7,551 nucleotides of DNA from Methylomarinum sp964442675 (GTDB lineage Bacteria > Pseudomonadota > Gammaproteobacteria > Methylococcales > Methylomonadaceae), in contig CAYUAE010000098.1 of NCBI GenBank assembly GCA_964442675.1, positions 1 to 7,551 of the forward strand. The letters run 5' to 3'. The notes beneath the pieces were generated by a model, which was not told the DNA's origin, did not search any database, and saw only the letters and a program-made list of their open reading frames with translations. A program made the translations under genes and the position numbers. This document shows, piece by piece, positions 1 through 6,078 of the stretch (position 1 is its first letter; every line of letters begins with the position of its first letter).

Positions 1-672
1 TTATTGATAACGGGTCGGGTCTTCTACGCCCAGTTTTTTGAATCCTGCGGCGCGCAGGCGGCAGGCGTCGCATTGTCCACACGCTCTGCCTTGGGCGTCG
101 GCGGAATAACACGACACGGTATGGCGATAATCAACGCCTAAGGCCAGCCCTTGTTTGATAATGTCGGCTTTGCTTAAGTTTATCAGGGGGGTGTGTATCG
201 TAATTTGTTCGCCTTCTACCGTGGTTTTGGTGGCCAGGTTGGCCAGATTCTGGAAGGCTTTGATAAATTCAGGACGGCAATCGGGGTAGCCGGAGTAATC
301 GACGGCATTGACGCCGATAAAAATATCGTGGGCGTGCAGCACTTCGGCCCAGCCGAGCGCGAAGGATAGAAAGATGGTGTTGCGTGCCGGTACATAGGTG
401 ACGGGGATACCGTGTTGTGGTGTATGCGGCACGGCGATATGGTCGTCGGTCAGGGCCGAGCCACCAATAGAGCCTAAGTCGATACGAATGATTTTATGTT
501 CGATAACCTGATAATGCCTGGCGATGTTGCTGGCGGCTTCAAGTTCTGCGTTATGGCGTTGGCCATATTCAAAACTGAGGGCGTAACATTGGTAGCCTTG
601 TTGTCTGGCATGGGCTAAAACGGTAATGGAGTCCAGCCCGCCGGACAGCAGGATGACAGCTTTTTTTGACAT
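1..672 (-). CDS. queC: 7-cyano-7-deazaguanine (preQ0) synthase QueC
   Basis: QueC converts 7-carboxy-7-deazaguanine to 7-cyano-7-deazaguanine (preQ0) in the cytoplasm, using ATP and ammonia, on the route to queuosine in tRNA. The 223-residue protein has the usual family length. The N-terminal PP-loop ATP-binding motif SGGLDS is at residues 10-15. A conserved block with DYSGYPDCR is at about 125-133. A C-terminal zinc site is formed by Cys188, Cys198, Cys201 and Cys204 (SCY, then ACGQCDAC). The ATG at 672 is followed directly by the typical hydrophobic strand leading into the PP-loop, so the start is well placed. The stop codon occupies the first three bases of the window, so the gene is complete. 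It lies 5 bp after queE, which makes its substrate, and is probably cotranscribed. The Shine-Dalgarno is weak (a GGGG about 14 nt upstream, inside the end of queE). Codons 2-4 contain a run of seven A. Identification is by family motifs and is very secure. Confidence 0.97.
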   Translation of the reverse strand: MSKKAVILLSGGLDSITVLAHARQQGYQCYALSFEYGQRHNAELEAASNIARHYQVIEHKIIRIDLGSIGGSALTDDHIAVPHTPQHGIPVTYVPARNTIFLSFALGWAEVLHAHDIFIGVNAVDYSGYPDCRPEFIKAFQNLANLATKTTVEGEQITIHTPLINLSKADIIKQGLALGVDYRHTVSCYSADAQGRACGQCDACRLRAAGFKKLGVEDPTRYQ

Positions 673-677
673 AGTGT

Positions 678-1322
678 TTATTTACCCCGGGCGTCGGCCC
701 AAAGTGTTTTATGAAGTTGTAATTGAAAACGAACCGGCAGCTGGTGTTTGAGGATGCTCTCAGCCAGCCGGGTGGGTGACATTTTCCCCATCACGGGGGA
801 GAACAAGACTTGACAACGTTCAGCCAGATTGTAGCGTTCAACCATCTGTTTGCTCCAGGCGTAGTCCTTATCGTCGGCAATGACGAATTTGACCTGGTCT
901 TTGGCGGTCAGATAATCGATATTGTCATAGCGATTACGCGCCATTTCGCCGGAAGCCGGTGGCTTGATGTCCATGACTTTAGTCACGCGCGTATCGACCT
1001 TTGATATATCCATCGCACCACTGGTTTCCAGCGATACCTGATAACCCTGGTCGGCCAGGGTTGATAACAGGTCCAGGCAGGCGGGCTGAGCTAAAGGTTC
1101 GCCACCGGTTACGGTCACGAATCGGGTTTGCCATTGTTTAAGCTGCTTTGTGATGTGTTCGATGCTTTGCCGCTCGCCGCCATGAAAGGCGTATTCGGTA
1201 TCACACCAGACACAGCGCAAAGGACACCCTGTCAGGCGAATGAAGATAGTCGGCCAGCCGACGCTGTCGGATTCGCCTTGCAGCGAATAAAAAATTTCGC
1301 TTATGCGTATGCTTTTTTCCAT
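678..1322 (-). CDS. queE: 7-carboxy-7-deazaguanine synthase QueE (radical SAM)
   Basis: QueE is a radical SAM enzyme that rearranges 6-carboxy-5,6,7,8-tetrahydropterin to 7-carboxy-7-deazaguanine, the substrate of QueC. The [4Fe-4S] cluster motif is the canonical CxxxCxxC form, CPLRCVWC, with cysteines at residues 33, 37 and 40 counted from the ATG at 1322. The SAM-binding GGEP motif is at 73-76. DIKPPASGE (about 118-126) and the C-terminal QLHKTLW segment (about 202-208) are typical of the family. The 214-residue length is normal. Start choice: GTG and ATG codons lie in tandem (GTGATG), with the GTG at 1325 abutting the cpoB stop. I chose the ATG; using GTG would add one residue. Neither has a clear Shine-Dalgarno, which suggests translational coupling to cpoB. 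The preceding pathway enzyme, QueD, is not in the window. Confidence 0.96.
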   Translation of the reverse strand: MEKSIRISEIFYSLQGESDSVGWPTIFIRLTGCPLRCVWCDTEYAFHGGERQSIEHITKQLKQWQTRFVTVTGGEPLAQPACLDLLSTLADQGYQVSLETSGAMDISKVDTRVTKVMDIKPPASGEMARNRYDNIDYLTAKDQVKFVIADDKDYAWSKQMVERYNLAERCQVLFSPVMGKMSPTRLAESILKHQLPVRFQLQLHKTLWADARGK

Positions 1323-1325
1323 CAC

Positions 1326-2102
1326 TTACAGGCGTCTGTCCAGTCGCAGCAGTCGTTTTTCAGCCAGATGCGCGGCCGCTGTTCCCGGGTAATCGACTTT
1401 GACCCGGGTTAAATAATCACGCGCTTTAGCCAGATTGTTTTGTTCGATAGCGATATAGCCTAATTTAAGCAAGGCATCGGGTACTTTTGAGCTATCGGGG
1501 TAGTGTTCGATGACTTTTTGAAAGGCCGCTTTAGCCAGTTCCGGCTGTTGATTGACTTTATAGGCTTCGCCCAGCCAGTATTGCGCATTGTCGGCGTATT
1601 CACTGGCCGGAAATTTTTGAATAAATGCCTTGAAGGCTTTGATGGCCTGGCTGTTATGGCCATTACGCAATAATTCGTAGGCTTTTTGATATTCATCCTT
1701 ATCGGATATTTGCGCGGGTGCCGAGGTTTCGGCCTGGGTTTCTGTCTGTTGTGTTTGCGCCGTATCGGTGCCTGCAAGCAAGCCACTGTTTTGTGGCACC
1801 GGTTGTCCATTTGCCAGCGCCTGAAGGCGCTGATCCAGGTCGGTGTATATATTGTTTTGGCGTTTTTTCAATTCACTGAGCTGATAGCCCTGCTCTTCCA
1901 CCATGCCGCGCAGTTCCTGCACTTCGCGCTGGAGCTGTTCAATCCGGCCCAATAATTCAAACACAACGCCATTGGCCGGTGCCGCATGGGTATATTGTGC
2001 CCCATTAGAGACGATTGAATTATCGACAACAGGCGGCAGCGGCCGAACATCGGCGTACACACTGCTACAAAACGGTAACAGTATCAACAGTTTTTTAGTC
2101 AT
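1326..2102 (-). CDS. cpoB: Tol-Pal-associated periplasmic protein CpoB (YbgF), coiled coil plus TPR
   Basis: CpoB (formerly YbgF) is a periplasmic protein. In E. coli it binds TolA and links Tol-driven outer-membrane constriction to PBP1B peptidoglycan synthesis at the septum. The 258-residue product starts with a short signal peptide (MTKK, then a hydrophobic stretch), with probable cleavage after VYA at residue 17. A Gln/Glu/Leu-rich coiled coil follows at about 48-98, corresponding to the trimerisation helix. A Thr/Gln/Ala-rich linker spans about 99-133. Three TPR-like repeats lie at about 135-168, 172-205 and 209-242, with the family motif AxYWLGEAY at 173-181 and the recurring FP/YP repeat ends. 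The ATG overlaps the pal stop by 4 nt (ATGA), and AAGG lies 6 nt upstream inside pal, so start and coupling are clear. Cys12 falls inside the signal sequence and does not form a proper lipobox. Length and architecture match the family; function is by homology. Confidence 0.94.
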   Translation of the reverse strand: MTKKLLILLPFCSSVYADVRPLPPVVDNSIVSNGAQYTHAAPANGVVFELLGRIEQLQREVQELRGMVEEQGYQLSELKKRQNNIYTDLDQRLQALANGQPVPQNSGLLAGTDTAQTQQTETQAETSAPAQISDKDEYQKAYELLRNGHNSQAIKAFKAFIQKFPASEYADNAQYWLGEAYKVNQQPELAKAAFQKVIEHYPDSSKVPDALLKLGYIAIEQNNLAKARDYLTRVKVDYPGTAAAHLAEKRLLRLDRRL

Positions 2103-2671
2103 TGGACACCTTCATAAACCAGTTCGACACGTCTGTTCAATTGCCAGGCGGCTTCATCATGCCCTTCAACCGCGGGTTTTTCTTCACCATAGCTGACGAT
2201 CGTGATCTGGGCAGGGGGTACGCCCTGTGCTTCCATCAAGCGGCTGACAGCTTTAGCGCGTTGTTCGCCCAAGGCAATATTATATTCGGGCGAGCCGCGT
2301 TCGTCGGCGTGCCCTTCCAGCACCAGCTTGTAATTTGGATGGCTTAATAAATAGGCGGCATGGGCGGCGATTACGGGAATAAAATCTTGCTGCACCTGGC
2401 TGCTGTCGTATTGAAAATAAATGGTCCGTTTGGACAGCAGGCTTTGCGGATCGCTGAATTCAGCACCGAGTTCTTCGGCGCTCAATTCGGTTCCGGCAAT
2501 ATCACCCTCATCGCTGTAGCCCTGTGTCGTCGCGCCATCTGCTGGAACGACTGCGCCGGCACTCTGGCTTTGGTCGATGATGCTGGCGGCTTTTTCTTCG
2601 GTTGAGCTGCAGGCTGCAAGCGTCAGGGTCAAGAGTACGATGCCGAACAGCTTGTATTGTTTAAGGTGCAT
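2099..2671 (-). CDS. pal: peptidoglycan-associated outer-membrane lipoprotein Pal
   Basis: Pal is anchored in the outer membrane by its lipidated N-terminus and binds peptidoglycan; TolB and Pal together complete the Tol system. The 190-residue protein has a lipoprotein signal peptide ending in the lipobox LAAC, with lipidated Cys21 followed by Ser22 and Ser23. A Ser at +2 suits outer-membrane sorting. An acidic, low-complexity tether spans about 24-76. An OmpA-like domain follows: IYFQYDSS at 84-91, LEGHADERG at 118-126, LGEQRAK at 134-140, and NRRVE at 179-183. Asp123 and Arg138 sit at the positions that bind diaminopimelate in this family. The protein is slightly longer than E. coli Pal (173 residues), mainly in the tether. 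Start: ATG at 2671 with GGAG 9 nt upstream, the best ribosome binding site in the window. It follows the only sizeable intergenic gap in the cluster and overlaps cpoB by 4 nt. Confidence 0.97.
   Translation of the reverse strand: MHLKQYKLFGIVLLTLTLAACSSTEEKAASIIDQSQSAGAVVPADGATTQGYSDEGDIAGTELSAEELGAEFSDPQSLLSKRTIYFQYDSSQVQQDFIPVIAAHAAYLLSHPNYKLVLEGHADERGSPEYNIALGEQRAKAVSRLMEAQGVPPAQITIVSYGEEKPAVEGHDEAAWQLNRRVELVYEGVQ
2109..2112 (-). promoter_or_regulatory. ribosome binding site of cpoB
   Basis: AAGG on the minus strand lies inside the end of pal, 6 nt before the cpoB ATG at 2102. It supports this start, which also overlaps the pal stop in an ATGA arrangement. Confidence 0.6.
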
Positions 2672-2680
2672 GATTTATAT

Positions 2681-2684
2681 CTCC
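2681..2684 (-). promoter_or_regulatory. ribosome binding site of pal
   Basis: GGAG on the minus strand lies 9 nt before the pal ATG at 2671. It is the clearest Shine-Dalgarno in the window. Several other genes here lack one and seem to rely on coupling. This fits the very high expression usual for Pal and confirms the start codon. Confidence 0.75.
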
Positions 2685-2709
2685 ATTCAGGTTTTTTATC
2701 AATTTGAAT

Positions 2710-2725
2710 GATGGGTTTACCCATC
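2710..2725 (-). other. perfect inverted repeat (hairpin) between tolB and pal
   Basis: On the minus strand the sequence reads GATGGG-TAAA-CCCATC: a perfect 6-bp stem with a 4-nt loop, beginning about 20 nt after the tolB stop. AAT/ATT on either side could extend the stem across a small bulge. It is followed by ATTCAAATTGATAAAAAA rather than a run of U, so it is not a standard intrinsic terminator in the direction of transcription. It may stabilise or mark a processing point in the mRNA, or be a protein-binding palindrome. Confidence 0.55.
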
Positions 2726-2744
2726 CTTTCATTGTGTTAATCGT

Positions 2745-4040
2745 TTAAAGTCCCCAGGCCGGTTCTCTGACATCGCCGCCGCTGAATGCCAGTCTGCGGT
2801 GCATACTGCCATCGGCCGAAACGGTGGCCAGATAGGATTTATCGCCTTTGCGTGTGGCGTATAACACGATGGAGCCATTGGGCGCAAAGCTTGGCGATTC
2901 ATCCTGCCGGCCGCCGCTCAGAACATTGATGGCGCCATTGGCCAGTTCCATCACGGCAATTCGATAATCGCCCCGATTGCCATGCACCATCAGCAGTTTG
3001 CGGCCATCGGGTGAAAACCTTGCGCGTGCATTATAATCGCCGCGAAAGGTCAAGCGTTTTGCCCGGCCGCCCTGTAGCGGAATTTTATACAGTTGCGGCC
3101 TGCCGCCCCGGTCGGATGTGAATACCAGATAGCGGCCATCCGGCGACCAGGTCGCTTCGGTATCGATCGCATAACTGTGGGTGATTTTTCGCAACTGGCG
3201 TGAGGTCAGATCCAGAATATAGATGTCGGGGCTGCCATCCTTAGATAAGGTCAAAGCCAGTTTGCGACCATCCGGCGAAAAAGCCGGTGCGCCGTTGATT
3301 CCGCGCCAATGCGCTACCCGTTGCCGTTTTCCCGTCGCCAAAGTCTGTACATAAATCGCCGATCGCCGCCCTTCAAACGAGACATAGGCTATGCGCCTGC
3401 CATCGGGAGACCAGGCAGGTGACATGATAGGTTGCGACGATGCGGCGATTTCATGGGCATTATGACCATCGGCATCGGCCACCATCAAACGATAGCGACG
3501 TTTGTTAGCCGCGATACGGCGGCTGGTGACATAGGCGATATGGGTGTTGAACACGCCCGGTTTGCCGGTCAGTTTTTCAAACACCAGGTCGCTTATTTTA
3601 TGCGCGGCCTGGCGCAGTTTATCGCCCCGCGTGGTCAATTTGTAGCCCATGATTTGTTCTGATTTATACACATCAAACAATTGAAAGCGTACTTCATACA
3701 GCCCTGCAGTCGGTGTAATCTGACCAATCAATAAATAATCCTGGCCTAACGCCTGCCAGTTACGAAACCGAACGCGGGTGGGTTCGGTCGGCCGGGTCAG
3801 CATATCGGCCCGGGACAAGGGTTTAAAATAACCGCTGGCGCTTAAGTCATCCTGAATCACGGCGGCGATATCAATCCCTGGCATACTACCCGGTGCATGG
3901 CCGAACGGCACGATGGCAATCGGCATCGCAGCTTCCGTGCCTTTGGTGATTTCAATGGTCAAACCTTCTGCATGCGCCGGATTGAAGCCGGCTAACAGAC
4001 TCATCATTATCAATAAAAACAAGGCATTGCGTTTTATCAT
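2745..4040 (-). CDS. tolB: Tol-Pal system periplasmic beta-propeller protein TolB
   Basis: TolB is the periplasmic shuttle of the Tol system; it binds Pal through its propeller and TolA through its N-terminal strand. The 431-residue protein has a Sec signal peptide (MIKRN, hydrophobic core 6-19) with probable cleavage after PAHA at residue 24. The mature N-terminus EGLTIEI corresponds to the TolB box that docks on TolA. The alpha/beta N-terminal domain covers about 40-160, including IAIVPF at 41-46. The C-terminal beta-propeller shows four SPDGR signatures beginning at residues 211, 255, 299 and 343, exactly 44 residues apart, and a degenerate fifth (APNGS) at 386. Length matches the family (E. 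coli about 430). The ATG at 4040 is 6 nt past the tolA stop, with only a weak GGAA upstream, so translation is probably coupled. A 73-bp gap containing a hairpin follows before pal. Confidence 0.97.
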   Translation of the reverse strand: MIKRNALFLLIMMSLLAGFNPAHAEGLTIEITKGTEAAMPIAIVPFGHAPGSMPGIDIAAVIQDDLSASGYFKPLSRADMLTRPTEPTRVRFRNWQALGQDYLLIGQITPTAGLYEVRFQLFDVYKSEQIMGYKLTTRGDKLRQAAHKISDLVFEKLTGKPGVFNTHIAYVTSRRIAANKRRYRLMVADADGHNAHEIAASSQPIMSPAWSPDGRRIAYVSFEGRRSAIYVQTLATGKRQRVAHWRGINGAPAFSPDGRKLALTLSKDGSPDIYILDLTSRQLRKITHSYAIDTEATWSPDGRYLVFTSDRGGRPQLYKIPLQGGRAKRLTFRGDYNARARFSPDGRKLLMVHGNRGDYRIAVMELANGAINVLSGGRQDESPSFAPNGSIVLYATRKGDKSYLATVSADGSMHRRLAFSGGDVREPAWGL

Positions 4041-4046
4041 GTCAGC

Positions 4047-4979
4047 TTATTCCGGATTGAAGACAAAGGTAAAGTTTCTGAAGTTTTTGTTAAAGACGTT
4101 GCGGTCTTTCGGCACGGGCAACGGTGAGGCCTTTCTGACCGCATTTTCCGCCGAGCGGTCAAAAACCGTATCGCCACTGCTTTTTACCACACGAACATCC
4201 ATGACATCACCGCTGGGCAACAAGGTAACCCGCACCGTACAGCGCAAACCCTTGCGTGAGGTCATCGGCCGAATCCAGCTATTGTTGACTTTCTGCTGAA
4301 TCGCTCGCGATGCCCGTATGGTCATGTGCCGGGCCGCTTGTTCCTGTATTCTGGCTTCTTCGGCGGCTTTCTGCCGGGCTAATTCGGCGGCCTTGCGTGC
4401 CTGTTCTGCTTTGCGGGCTTGTTCGGCCTTTTTACGGGCCAGTTCAGCTTTACGCGCTTGTTCGGCTTTTTTACGGGCTTGTTCTTCGGCTTTGCGTTTT
4501 TTCTCGGCCCGTTCGCGTTCTAATCGCGCTTGCTCTTCGGCTTTACGTTGCTGTGCCAGCTTTTTTTCAGCCTCGGCCCGTTGTTTTTTAAGCGCCGCCA
4601 GACGTGCCGCTTCTTGTTCCTGCTGACGTTTTAATTGGGCGCGTTTTTGCGCCAGTTGTTCGGCTTCTTTTTGTCGCTGCTGCGCCAGTTTGCGAATTTT
4701 TTGTTCTTCCAGTTCACGCTGACGACGCGCGTGTTGCAACAGTTTCTGCGCCTTCTCTTTTTCAGCTTGCAACCGTTTTTGTTTGGCTTTGGCCTGCTGT
4801 TTCAGTTTTGCGACTTCCTGTTCGACTTTTTCTTCATCGAGTACGGAGGCTTCAATAATTTCAGGTTGCGGTTTTTGTACCCGGTTTGGGCTGCGGGTCG
4901 ATGCCCCGAATAAAAACAGCAGCAGTAACGCCAGATGCAAGGCAATCGACCAGGCGAAATAATAGGCATGTTTTCCCAT
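4047..4979 (-). CDS. tolA: Tol-Pal system inner-membrane-anchored protein TolA
   Basis: TolA spans the periplasm and carries energy from the TolQR motor to TolB-Pal. The 310-residue protein shows the three expected domains. A single N-terminal transmembrane helix (about 9-26) contains the SxxxH motif (Ser11, His15), which in TolA contacts TolQR. A long Ala/Lys/Glu/Gln/Arg-rich helix or coiled coil covers about 43-217. A globular TonB/TolA-like C-terminal domain covers about 219-310 (VNNSWIRP, LLPSGDV, VKSSGD, FDRSAENAV, ending FVFNPE). It is about a quarter shorter than E. coli TolA (421), mostly in the helical domain. A tandem 13-residue repeat lies at 170-195. The only cysteine is Cys247, whereas E. 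coli TolA domain III has a disulfide pair. An A AAA AAG heptamer occurs in frame at codons 138-140. The ATG is 2 nt past the tolR stop without a clear Shine-Dalgarno, so coupling is likely. Confidence 0.96.
   Translation of the reverse strand: MGKHAYYFAWSIALHLALLLLFLFGASTRSPNRVQKPQPEIIEASVLDEEKVEQEVAKLKQQAKAKQKRLQAEKEKAQKLLQHARRQRELEEQKIRKLAQQRQKEAEQLAQKRAQLKRQQEQEAARLAALKKQRAEAEKKLAQQRKAEEQARLERERAEKKRKAEEQARKKAEQARKAELARKKAEQARKAEQARKAAELARQKAAEEARIQEQAARHMTIRASRAIQQKVNNSWIRPMTSRKGLRCTVRVTLLPSGDVMDVRVVKSSGDTVFDRSAENAVRKASPLPVPKDRNVFNKNFRNFTFVFNPE
4395..4472 (-). repeat. 39-bp tandem direct repeat inside tolA
   Basis: Two adjacent 39-nt units (4434-4472 and 4395-4433) match at about 32 of 39 bases. 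They encode KKAEQARKAELAR (residues 170-182) and KKAEQARKAEQAR (183-195), which differ at one residue. The following KAAELAR (196-202) continues the pattern. The unit length of 13 residues, split as 7 plus 6, is close to heptad periodicity and fits a helix or coiled coil in TolA domain II. Such repeats are a plausible source of length variation between strains. Confidence 0.85.
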
Positions 4980-4981
4980 GG

Positions 4982-5404
4982 TTACGAAACCGGTTGTGTC
5001 ATCAGTCCCACAGCTTTAACGCCAGCATTTTTCAAGGCGGCCATCACGCTGACAACCTTGCCATAATCGACCTGCCTGTCGCCGCGAATATAAACCTGTG
5101 TTTGAGGCCTATAGCGTAACACGGCCGCGACTCGAATCAGAAGTTGTTGTGCAGGTACCGGCTCGTTTGTATTTTCACCCACATCGATAAAATACTGACC
5201 TTGTTTATCGACGGTGATAATCAACGGCGGGATGTTTTTAGTCTCGACGGTTTTGGTTTCGGCCTGCGGCAAATCAACGTCTACGCCGGTCTGCACCAAG
5301 GGCGCTGTAATCATGAAAATAACCAGGAGGACAAAGGTGACATCGATGTAGGGGACGACATTGATTTCCGACATCGGTTTACGGCGTGATTGACGACGAC
5401 TCAT
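4982..5404 (-). CDS. tolR: Tol-Pal system proton-channel protein TolR (ExbD family)
   Basis: TolR is the single-pass inner-membrane partner of TolQ in the proton-driven motor that energises TolA. The 140-residue protein has a basic cytoplasmic N-terminus (MSRRQSRRK), then the family signature SEINVVPYIDV at 12-22 leading into one transmembrane helix (about 18-37). Asp21 is the proton-carrying aspartate, equivalent to Asp23 in E. coli. The periplasmic domain spans about 60-140 and ends with the conserved GVKAVGLMTQP at 128-138. The start ATG overlaps the tolQ stop in an ATGA arrangement, and AGGT lies 9 nt upstream inside tolQ. An internal ATG at residue 11 would remove the basic N-terminus, so the first ATG is preferred. 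The tolQ/tolR overlap fits coupled synthesis of subunits of one complex. Confidence 0.97.
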   Translation of the reverse strand: MSRRQSRRKPMSEINVVPYIDVTFVLLVIFMITAPLVQTGVDVDLPQAETKTVETKNIPPLIITVDKQGQYFIDVGENTNEPVPAQQLLIRVAAVLRYRPQTQVYIRGDRQVDYGKVVSVMAALKNAGVKAVGLMTQPVS

Positions 5405-6078
5405 TTTTGATGCACCTGCCGTTGCAAGACAACCAGAAACTCATCCATAAACAATTCATAGCGTCCGGCCAGCCTGTCGAGTTGGGTGGAAAAACGATTA
5501 TAGGCAATCACCGCAGGAATCGCCGCAAACAGCCCCATGGCGGTTGCAATCAGGGCTTCGGATATACCAGGCGCGACATTGGCCAAAGTGGCCTGTTTCA
5601 TTTCACCCAATGCGCTGAATGCATTCATGATGCCCCAGACCGTACCAAACAGGCCGATATAGGGACTGGTCGAGCCGACTGTCGCCAGAAACGGCAGGCT
5701 TTCATCGAGTTTATCCAGTTCTCTGGCCAGTTCTATTTTCATGGCACGCTGGGCGCTTTCGATTTTGATTTCGGGACTGATCTCCTCCTGTTTGGCCATA
5801 CGGGCAAACGCCTTGTAGCCGGCCAGAAAAATATTTTCGATGCCGTCCACATCATCTTCCCGGTTTTTTAAATCTTTGACCAGTGTGCTGAGTTCGATCC
5901 CTGACCAGAATTTTTCTTCGAAATCTTCGGCGATACGTTCGGCCTGTTTAAGCTCGGCGCGTTTGCTGAATATATACGTCCAGGACATGACCGAGGCCAG
6001 CAATAGCAACAGCATGACGAATTGGACAACAAAGCTGGCATTGAGAATTAAGTCTAAAAACGATATTTCACTGTTCAT
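5401..6078 (-). CDS. tolQ: Tol-Pal system proton-channel protein TolQ (ExbB family)
   Basis: TolQ is the multi-pass inner-membrane stator subunit that, with TolR, uses the proton motive force to drive TolA. I start it at the ATG at 6078, giving 225 residues (MNSEISFLDLI), because this matches the TolQ N-terminus and length. The open frame continues upstream to 6150, but those 24 extra residues are encoded within ybgC and do not resemble TolQ. Three transmembrane helices are visible at about 15-36, 128-155 and 170-195. The large cytoplasmic loop contains EDFEEKFWSG at 51-60. The signatures SPYIGLFGTVWGIM (138-151) and SEALIATAMGLFAAIPA (173-189) carry Thr146 and Thr179, equivalent to the channel threonines Thr145 and Thr178 of E. 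coli. The gene overlaps the end of ybgC by 11 nt and tolR by 4 nt. I see no good Shine-Dalgarno, so it probably depends on coupling to ybgC. Confidence 0.96.
   Translation of the reverse strand: MNSEISFLDLILNASFVVQFVMLLLLLASVMSWTYIFSKRAELKQAERIAEDFEEKFWSGIELSTLVKDLKNREDDVDGIENIFLAGYKAFARMAKQEEISPEIKIESAQRAMKIELARELDKLDESLPFLATVGSTSPYIGLFGTVWGIMNAFSALGEMKQATLANVAPGISEALIATAMGLFAAIPAVIAYNRFSTQLDRLAGRYELFMDEFLVVLQRQVHQK

Larger units (their letters stand above)
2672..2744 (-). promoter_or_regulatory. tolB-pal intergenic region
   Basis: This 73-bp gap is the only sizeable non-coding stretch inside the gene block, which it divides into ruvB-tolB and pal-queC. On the minus strand it contains a perfect hairpin (2710-2725), an AT-rich stretch (about 2690-2707) and the pal ribosome binding site. 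Its position and content suggest it sets pal expression separately from the upstream genes, either by RNA processing, by protein binding or by an internal promoter. I cannot tell which. Nothing in it codes for protein. Confidence 0.5.

Noticed and set aside
661..667. A run of seven A at codons 2-4 of queC, considered as a phase-variation or slippage site.
   Set aside because: Seven bases is short for phase variation and is explained by the common Lys-Lys start of QueC (MSKKAV).
1460..1810. A 116-codon minus-strand open frame inside cpoB in another frame.
   Set aside because: Out-of-frame shadow of a clear TPR protein, with composition typical of a shifted frame (His, Arg and Pro rich).
2674..2702. 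A sigma-70-like pair on the minus strand, TTGATA (2702-2697), 17-bp spacer, TATAAA (2679-2674), just upstream of pal.
   Set aside because: Each box matches 5 of 6 bases with ideal spacing, but the start of transcription would fall at about codon 2 of pal, losing the ATG and the GGAG site. The region is AT-rich, so chance is the simplest explanation.
3913..4299. A 128-codon plus-strand open frame across the tolB/tolA junction.
   Set aside because: It is antisense to two well-supported genes, spans their boundary and shows no recognisable family motif.
4310..4913. Several plus-strand open frames of 80-100 codons opposite tolA, rich in Ala, Cys, Leu and Phe.
   Set aside because: They are a by-product of the repetitive Ala/Lys/Glu codons of tolA read in antisense; overlapping frames show similar low-complexity products and none has a start context or recognisable domain.
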